DNA of 60,024 nucleotides, from the NCBI GenBank assembly GCA_036278735.1, contig DASUKM010000006.1:1-60024 (forward strand), given 5' to 3'. This DNA is from DASUKM01 sp036278735. Lineage in GTDB: Bacteria; Acidobacteriota; Vicinamibacteria; Vicinamibacterales; 2-12-FULL-66-21. The notes beneath the pieces are model-generated. The model searched no databases. It saw only the letters and a list, made by a program, of their open reading frames with translations, and was not told where the DNA came from. Position numbers and translations under genes: made by a program. Shown in pieces: positions 54,847 to 60,024 of the stretch (positions are counted from its first letter, which is position 1; each line of letters opens with the position of its first letter).

Positions 54847-56355
54847 ATGGCGTCCCCACAGGCAACCACGGTCGGGCAACTGCGCAAAGACGTCGAGGCG
54901 GGTCGCGTGCCGCGCCGGCCGGTCAAGACGGAGATTCGCAGCAACCTCATGCGCAAGCTGCGCACGGGCGAGACGCTGTTTCCCGGCATCATCGGGTACG
55001 ACGACTCCGTCGTGCCGCAGATCGTCAACGCGATCCTCTCGCGCCACAACTTCATCCTGCTCGGCCTGCGCGGCCAGGCCAAGACGCGCCTGCTGCGCGC
55101 GCTGACGACCCTGCTCGACGAGGGGCTGCCGGTCGTGGCCGGCTGCGAGATCCACGATGACCCGCTCGCGCCGCTCTGCGCCGCCTGCCGCGGGCGCCTG
55201 CGCGAGCACGGCGACGATCTGCCGGTCGCGTGGCTGCCGGCCGCCGCGCGCTACGTCGAGAAGCTCGCCACGCCGGACGTGACGATCGCCGACATGATCG
55301 GCGACCTCGATCCCATCAAGGCGGCGCGCGCCAGTCTGCAGCTCTCCGACGAGATGACGATGCACTACGGCCTCGTGCCGAGGGCGAATCGCGGCATCTT
55401 CGCCATCAACGAGCTGCCCGACCTGGCCGGCAAGATTCAGGTCGGCCTGTTCAACATCCTGCAGGAGGGCGACGTCCAGATCAAAGGCTATCCCGTGCGG
55501 ATGCCGCTCGATCTGCTGATGGTCTTCAGCGCGAACCCGGAAGACTACACGGCGCGCGGCAAGATCATCACGCCGCTCAAGGACCGGATCGGCTCGGAGA
55601 TCCGCACGCACTATCCGGCGACCCGGCATCACGCGATGGCGATCACGGCGCAGGAAGCCTGGACCGACCGCACGGCCGGCGGCCAGCCGGTCGTCGTGCC
55701 GCAGTTCGTCCGCGAGATCGTCGAGGAAGTCGCGTTCCAGGCGCGGCAGGATCAGAAAGTGGACAAGCGCTCCGGCGTCAGCCAGCGCCTGCCGATCTCG
55801 CTGATCGAGAACGTCGTCTCGAACGCGGAGCGGCGCGCGCTGGTCGCCGGCGAAAGCCCGGCGGTCCCGCGCGTCACCGACGTCTACGCCGCGCTGCCCG
55901 CCATCACCGGCAAGTTCGAGCTGGAATACGAGGGGGAACTGAAGGGGGCCGACAACGTCGCGCGCGATCTGATCCGCGGCTCCGTCGCGTCGGTGTTCAA
56001 CGGCTGGTTCGCCAACGCGGATCTGCGACAGGTGACCGAATGGTTCGATCTGGGCGGCAGCCTGCAGATCGACGACACGCTCTCGTCGGCCGACCTGCTC
56101 GCGCGCACCGCGCAGGTCCAGGGGCTGCACGATCGCGCGCGCGACGTGGGTGGCCAGAAGCGCGCCGCCGAACCGCTGCTCGCCGCGTCGGTCGATTTCG
56201 TGCTCGAAGGACTGTACGCGCTGCGCAAGATCAGCCGCTCGGACGAAGGGCAGTTCCACGCGGCGGAAGCCGCGAAGCGCCCCCCCCGCATGGCCGCCGA
56301 TCCCGTCGAGCGCGAAGCCCCGGTCGCCAGCAGCAAGAAAAAGTATTACAACTGA
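54847..56355 (+). CDS. MoxR/magnesium-chelatase-type AAA+ ATPase
   Basis: A 502-residue AAA+ protein. Walker A is GLRGQAKT, GxxGxxKT with Gln/Ala in the loop. The Walker B region is GIFAINELPDLAGKIQVGLFNILQEGDV, followed by sensor-1 VFSANPEDYTARGKIITPLKDRI. Between Walker A and Walker B is a cysteine-containing insert (CEIHDDPLAPLCAACRGRL, about residues 99-117). With the VWA-domain gene that follows, it forms the MoxR-VWA pair used as a chaperone for metal insertion or complex assembly. The client is unknown. The start lies just after a possible -10, suggesting a leaderless message. Confidence 0.9.
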   Translation: MASPQATTVGQLRKDVEAGRVPRRPVKTEIRSNLMRKLRTGETLFPGIIGYDDSVVPQIVNAILSRHNFILLGLRGQAKTRLLRALTTLLDEGLPVVAGCEIHDDPLAPLCAACRGRLREHGDDLPVAWLPAAARYVEKLATPDVTIADMIGDLDPIKAARASLQLSDEMTMHYGLVPRANRGIFAINELPDLAGKIQVGLFNILQEGDVQIKGYPVRMPLDLLMVFSANPEDYTARGKIITPLKDRIGSEIRTHYPATRHHAMAITAQEAWTDRTAGGQPVVVPQFVREIVEEVAFQARQDQKVDKRSGVSQRLPISLIENVVSNAERRALVAGESPAVPRVTDVYAALPAITGKFELEYEGELKGADNVARDLIRGSVASVFNGWFANADLRQVTEWFDLGGSLQIDDTLSSADLLARTAQVQGLHDRARDVGGQKRAAEPLLAASVDFVLEGLYALRKISRSDEGQFHAAEAAKRPPRMAADPVEREAPVASSKKKYYN

Positions 56356-56426
56356 TCCGTGATGCGGTCTCCATCGGTTTTGCACTCGCCGCCGCAGCAC
56401 GGCGGCGCGCACGGCGCGCCCGCGAG

Positions 56427-56486
56427 GGAGCGGCGCGGGGCCGGGGCCCCCGCAAGCGACCGAGCCGGGGTCCGGGGCGGAGCCCC
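56427..56486. repeat. Dispersed GC-rich structured repeat, copy 2
   Basis: A 60-base near-copy of 29535-29596, in the same plus-strand orientation and again ending in GGGGCGGAGCCCC. It lies between the co-directional MoxR and VWA genes. Its orientation relative to transcription is opposite to that of copy 1. Confidence 0.9.
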
Positions 56487-56497
56487 GGCTGAATAAG

Positions 56498-57793
56498 GTG
56501 CGGTACAAGTACTCGAAGTTCACCGGCGACGACCTCGACGGCCTCGACCTCGAGGACCTGCTGTCGAAGCTCTCGGACCTGCTGCTCTCGAGCGGCTTCA
56601 ACGACCCGTACGGCCTTCCCTACGACGACGAAGACGACGAGTCGGGCCACTCGTGGCAGTCGCTCCACGACGCCATCCTCGAGGCGCTGCTGAGCGGCGG
56701 CGCGCTCTCTGACGAGACGCTGGAGCGGCTCCTCGGCAAGGACTGGCGCGACGCCGACGACGCCGAGGAACGGCTGGACGCGCTCATCCAGAAGATCATC
56801 GAGAAGCTGCAGGCACAGGGATACCTGACGGGACCGCCGGATCTCGAGCGCGAGCGCGAGGCGCGCGAAGGCAACGTCGGCGCAGGCGCCGGACACGCCG
56901 AACAGTACCGGTTCGAGATCACCGACAAGAGTCTCGACTTCCTCGGCTACCGCGCGCTGCGCGACCTGCTCGGCTCGGTCGGCAAGAGCAGCATCGGCCG
57001 CCACGACACGCGGGAGCTCGCCACCGGCATCGAAGCCAGCGGCGCGTCGAAGCACTACGAGTTCGGCGACACGCTCAATCTCGACCCGAGCGGGACCATC
57101 CTGAACGCCGTCCTGCGGACGCGCGCAGAACAGCCGGCGGCAAAGACCGGGCCCGGCAGGATTTCTGTCGACTACGAGGACCTGATGGTCGTGCAGGGGG
57201 AATACCAGAGTTCCTGCGCGACGGTCCTGATGCTCGACTGCAGCCACAGCATGATCCTGTACGGCGAAGATCGGTTCACCCCCGCCAAGCGCGTCGCGCT
57301 CGCGCTGGCCAATCTGATCCGGCTGCAGTATCCGGGGGACGCGCTCAAGGTCGTCCTGTTCCACGATTCGGCCGAAGAAATCCCGCTCGCGCAGCTCGCG
57401 CGCGTCCGCGTCGGGCCGTACTACACGAACACGCGCGAGGGGCTGCGGCTCGCGCGGCGGGTGCTCGAGCGCCAGCAGAAGGACATGCGGCAGATCATCA
57501 TGATCACGGACGGCAAGCCCTCGGCGCTCACCCGTCCCGACGGCCGCATCTACCGCAACGCCTTCGGTCTCGACCCGTTCATCGTCTCGGAGACGTTCGC
57601 GGAAGTGGCCGCGTGCCGCAAGGCAGGCATCCTGATCAACACCTTCATGCTCGCGCGCGACTACGACCTCGTGAGCTTCGTCCGCAAGGTCGCCGAAATC
57701 TGCCACGGCAAGGCCTACTTCACCACCCCCCGCACGCTGGGGCGCTATGTCCTGATGGACTACATGGACAAGAAGACCCGGACGGTTCACTAG
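56498..57793 (+). CDS. VWA (von Willebrand factor A) domain protein, MoxR partner
   Basis: A 431-residue protein with a long acidic N-terminal region (about 1-130, DDLDGLDLEDLLSKLSDLL and YDDEDDESG) and a C-terminal VWA domain (about 235-420). The metal-dependent adhesion site is D-C-S-H-S (VLMLDCSHSM), with the later threonine and aspartate in MITDGKPS. It starts with GTG at 56498, 142 bp after the MoxR-like gene across the dispersed repeat. MoxR-VWA pairs act together on unidentified client complexes. Probably cytoplasmic, as no signal peptide or membrane anchor is visible. Confidence 0.9.
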   Translation: MRYKYSKFTGDDLDGLDLEDLLSKLSDLLLSSGFNDPYGLPYDDEDDESGHSWQSLHDAILEALLSGGALSDETLERLLGKDWRDADDAEERLDALIQKIIEKLQAQGYLTGPPDLEREREAREGNVGAGAGHAEQYRFEITDKSLDFLGYRALRDLLGSVGKSSIGRHDTRELATGIEASGASKHYEFGDTLNLDPSGTILNAVLRTRAEQPAAKTGPGRISVDYEDLMVVQGEYQSSCATVLMLDCSHSMILYGEDRFTPAKRVALALANLIRLQYPGDALKVVLFHDSAEEIPLAQLARVRVGPYYTNTREGLRLARRVLERQQKDMRQIIMITDGKPSALTRPDGRIYRNAFGLDPFIVSETFAEVAACRKAGILINTFMLARDYDLVSFVRKVAEICHGKAYFTTPRTLGRYVLMDYMDKKTRTVH

Positions 57794-57810
57794 CCCGCGC
57801 AGCGCCGCCC

Positions 57811-58440
57811 ATGCTTCCTGTCACGATCCCGATCTTTCCGCTGCCCAACGTGGTGCTGTTCCCCAACGTGTTCCTGCCGCTCCACATTTTCGAGCCGCGC
57901 TATCGCACGATGGTCGAGGAGGCGGTGCGCGGCGATCGCATCATCGGGATGGTGCTGCTGCGCCCCGGCTGGGAGGGGGATTACGAAGGACGGCCGCCGG
58001 TCTACGCCGTCGGCTGCGCCGGCGTCATCACGCACTCGGAGCGGCTGGCCGAGGGCCGCTTCAACATCGTCCTGCGCGGGATGGAGAAGTTCCGGATCGT
58101 CGACGAGGACGGCAGCCGCCCGTACCGGATCGCGCACGTCGACAGCCTCGTGGAGCGGCCGGCCGACAGCGACCGCGACCTGATGCGCCGCGAGCGGCAG
58201 CGGCTCGAGGCGCTGCTCGTGCCCCAGGCCGAACGGCAGGTCGACCTGAAGGTGCCGTCGTCGATGCCCGACGAAGACCTGGTGAACGCGCTGGCGCAGT
58301 ATCTCGAGTTCGACCCCGTCGAGAAACAGGCGCTCCTCGAACGCGACGGCCTGCTCGAGCGCTGCCGCTCGCTCATCGAGCTGCTGGAGATGAAGGTGAT
58401 CGTCGCCGGCCGCTCCTGGGCGCGCGACGCCACGCACTGA
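57811..58440 (+). CDS. LON peptidase substrate-binding domain protein
   Basis: A 209-residue stand-alone Lon N-terminal domain. PIFPLPNVVLFPNVFLPLHIFEPRYRTMV is the typical opening, with GRFNIVLRGMEKFRI in the middle and a helical C-terminus (LVNALAQYLEFDPVEKQALL). There is no ATPase or protease part; such proteins are thought to bind unfolded proteins or act as adaptors, but the role is unproven. It starts 17 bases after the VWA gene stop and is likely co-transcribed with it. It ends at an inverted heptamer pair. Confidence 0.93.
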   Translation: MLPVTIPIFPLPNVVLFPNVFLPLHIFEPRYRTMVEEAVRGDRIIGMVLLRPGWEGDYEGRPPVYAVGCAGVITHSERLAEGRFNIVLRGMEKFRIVDEDGSRPYRIAHVDSLVERPADSDRDLMRRERQRLEALLVPQAERQVDLKVPSSMPDEDLVNALAQYLEFDPVEKQALLERDGLLERCRSLIELLEMKVIVAGRSWARDATH

Positions 58441-58442
58441 GT

Positions 58443-58529
58443 AGGCTTTGGGCTTTGGGCTTTAGGCTTTGGGTGGCTTTAGGCGGGATTGGGTTCAACG
58501 TTCTTCCCAAAGCCCAACGCCCAAAGCCC
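58443..58529. terminator. Inverted heptamer arrays between convergent genes
   Basis: The left arm 58443-58485 has GGCTTTG/GGCTTTA units; the right arm 58506-58529 has CCCAAAG/CCCAACG units, complementary to the left. The arms flank a 20-base loop between two convergent stops (58440 and 58537), a good position for a bidirectional terminator. Confidence 0.8.
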
Positions 58530-58536
58530 GACAGCG

Positions 58537-59175
58537 TCAGCGCCGTGGCCGGTATTCCACCTTGATGTCGCTGACGAGCGCGACCGGACTGCCGGGCAGC
58601 ACGACGGTCTGATGGCCGGCGGAGGTGAGCGCGTCGAGGCGTTCACCGAGCAGGCTCACCTGGTCGACGTTGGCGGGGATCGTGACGCTGACGTGCTCCG
58701 CGCCGGCGGGGGCCACGGCGCGCAGACCGCTTGGGCCGGCGCCGCCGCCGATGCGGTCGAACAGATCGGCCGCCGTCCGGACTTCCGTCTGCACCGCCGC
58801 GCGGCTGATCAGATCGCCCTTCATCGTCAGGACGCCAATCACGACCGTGTAGTGCCCGAAGCCGCGCCCGGCGCGCGATTCCGATTCCGAGTAGGTGTGG
58901 CGCGCGTGCAGATCGAAGGTCAGCGTCGCGGCACCCGTGTGCTTCGGCAGCGTGACGAGGATCCCCTTGTCGGGGTCGCGTCCTGCCAGGACATCGCAGA
59001 ACGTGCGGCCGGTCTTCTCGCCGCGGCCGAGCACGGACGGGCACTTCACGTCGGCCGCCTTCGTCACCTCGCGAGGGGCGGCCCTGCGCGGCGCGCGCCG
59101 CTTCTGCGCGTGCGGGCCCGCCGGCGCCGTCGCGACGAGCCCGGCCATCAGACAGACGCTCCAGAGACGCACCAT
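58537..59175 (-). CDS. Secreted protein of unknown function
   Basis: A 212-residue exported protein. The signal peptide (MVRLWSVCLMAGLVATAPAGPHA) is followed by a very basic segment (QKRRAPRRAAPR). The main domain (about 45-210) looks like a beta-sandwich, with ILVTLPKHTGAATLTFDLHARHTYSE and HVSVTIPANVDQVSLLGERLDAL. Two cysteines (C45, C60) could form a disulfide. I do not recognise a family. It is convergent with the LON-domain gene and divergent from the cobalamin-binding-like gene, with 25 bp between the start codons. Confidence 0.72.
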   Translation of the reverse strand: MVRLWSVCLMAGLVATAPAGPHAQKRRAPRRAAPREVTKAADVKCPSVLGRGEKTGRTFCDVLAGRDPDKGILVTLPKHTGAATLTFDLHARHTYSESESRAGRGFGHYTVVIGVLTMKGDLISRAAVQTEVRTAADLFDRIGGGAGPSGLRAVAPAGAEHVSVTIPANVDQVSLLGERLDALTSAGHQTVVLPGSPVALVSDIKVEYRPRR

Positions 59176-59184
59176 GCGAGCCAG

Positions 59185-59190
59185 TATAAT
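59185..59190 (+). promoter_or_regulatory. Consensus -10 element TATAAT
   Basis: A perfect TATAAT 10 bases before the GTG start at 59201, with no Shine-Dalgarno between. If used, transcription would begin at or a few bases before the start codon. Confidence 0.6.
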
Positions 59191-59200
59191 TCCTGGGTCC

Positions 59201-60022
59201 GTGCCGCTTTACCCTTCGCGCATCGTCTGCCTGACCGAGGAGACGACGGAAACCCTGTATCTGCTCGGCGAGGCGGACCGCGTCGTCGGCGTCTCGGGCT
59301 ATACCGTGCGGCCGCCGGAGGCGCGGCAGAAGCCGCGGGTGTCGGCCTACCTCAACGCCCGGTTCGACAAGATCGAGGCGCTGCAGCCCGATCTCGTGCT
59401 CGCCTTCTCGGATCTGCAGGCCGACATCGCCCGCGAACTGATCCGCCGTGGCATCGCCGTCTACACGTTCAACCAGCGCACCGTCGCGGAGATCCTGCAG
59501 ATGGTCCGGATCGTCGGGGCGCTCGTCGGACGCGCGGAGGCCGGCGACGATCTCGCGCGGCGGCTCGACGCGGGGCTCGACGAGGTGCGGGCGCACGCCG
59601 AGGCGATGTCCGGGCATCCGCGGGTGTTCTTCGAGGAGTGGGACGATCCCCTGATTTCCGGCATCTGCTGGGTGGACGAACTGATCGAGATCGCGGGCGG
59701 GACGCCGACGTTTCCCGAGCTGCGTCAGGCCAGGCTCGGCAAGGAGCGGATCGTCGATCCCGCGGAGGTCGTGCGCCGCGATCCCGAGGTGATCGTCGCG
59801 TCCTGGTGCGGCAAGGCGGTGAACACGGCACGAATCGCCGGCCGATCGGGCTGGCAGGACGTCGCCGCCGTGCGGCACGGCCGGATCCACGAGATCAAGT
59901 CGTCGCTGATCCTCCAGCCGGGTCCCGCCGCGCTCACCGACGGCGTGCGACAGCTGCAGGCCTGCCTCGGCGCGGAGACTGCTACAGCCACCACACGCCG
60001 AAGGCCAGCGTCAGCACCGTAA
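59201..60022 (+). CDS. Cobalamin-binding (BtuF-like) periplasmic-binding-fold protein without signal peptide
   Basis: A 273-residue class III substrate-binding-type protein. RIVCLTEETTETLYLLGEADRVVGVSGYTVRP opens the first lobe, PDLVLAFSDLQADIARELIRRGI follows, and the second lobe has FEEWDDPLISGICWVDELIEIAGG. Close relatives are annotated as cobalamin-binding proteins. Unlike BtuF it has no signal peptide, starting at VPLYPSR after GTG 59201, so it may be cytoplasmic. No transporter genes follow within the window. It could relate to cobalamin handling for the radical SAM enzymes at 10968-16796, though the distance makes this weak. It stops 2 bases before the window end. Confidence 0.82.
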   Translation: MPLYPSRIVCLTEETTETLYLLGEADRVVGVSGYTVRPPEARQKPRVSAYLNARFDKIEALQPDLVLAFSDLQADIARELIRRGIAVYTFNQRTVAEILQMVRIVGALVGRAEAGDDLARRLDAGLDEVRAHAEAMSGHPRVFFEEWDDPLISGICWVDELIEIAGGTPTFPELRQARLGKERIVDPAEVVRRDPEVIVASWCGKAVNTARIAGRSGWQDVAAVRHGRIHEIKSSLILQPGPAALTDGVRQLQACLGAETATATTRRRPASAP

Positions 60023-60024
60023 CG

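Overview
This is a GC-rich, densely coded bacterial window of about 60 kb with 49 supported protein genes and no tRNA, rRNA, CRISPR array, prophage or transposase that I can see. The gene set suggests an Acidobacteriota chromosome, probably of the Vicinamibacteria type: a serine/threonine kinase fused to a PD40 propeller, a tricorn-like S41 protease, a MacB/FtsX-type ABC permease, a GxxExxY protein, and many intergenic short tandem repeats. That placement is inference from gene content, not from a marker gene.

Layout. 1-1140: a GxxExxY gene between inverted copies of a composite repeat (a perfect 47-bp inverted pair at 1-47 and 1021-1067). 1196-4465: a tricorn-like secreted protease. 4811-19712: a cell-surface/biosynthetic locus. 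On the minus strand are a nucleotidyltransferase and a flippase. On the plus strand is a tightly overlapping ten-gene train: an O-antigen-ligase-like protein, a glycosyltransferase, a methyltransferase, four consecutive cobalamin-binding radical SAM enzymes in the order A-B-A'-B', a second methyltransferase, an amidohydrolase and a fifth radical SAM protein. 19719-24778: a kinase and two glycosyltransferases, minus strand.

24958-36065: an aerobic benzoyl-CoA (box) pathway locus. It holds boxC, boxB, an enoyl-CoA hydratase, an aldehyde dehydrogenase, an amidohydrolase, a kynureninase-like PLP enzyme, a 3-hydroxyacyl-CoA dehydrogenase and an ABC-2 exporter, all on the minus strand, with the divergent regulator boxR. 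The enzymes would open the ring of benzoyl-CoA (or a substituted relative) and carry the product towards beta-ketoadipyl-CoA. boxA and the CoA ligase are not in the window.

36077-43018: an ABC permease, a LysR regulator, a small protein with palindromes over its start, a metallo-hydrolase, lipoyl synthase, a family 5 uracil-DNA glycosylase and a lipoprotein. 43086-50420: pyruvate dehydrogenase aceE-aceF-lpd followed by pruA (minus strand). LipA would supply the lipoyl group for AceF. 50529-60022: an M49-like peptidase, a Kbp-like BON/LysM protein, a glycerophosphodiesterase, a small helical protein with the RIC iron-sulfur repair protein, a MoxR/VWA pair, a Lon-substrate-binding-domain protein, a secreted protein and a cobalamin-binding-like protein.

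The most distinctive non-coding feature is a set of short tandem arrays in gene gaps. Nearly all have a period of exactly 7 bp but different sequences, and several form inverted pairs. The best candidates for something undescribed are the alternating cobalamin radical SAM array and the box operon that carries a kynureninase-like enzyme and an exporter.
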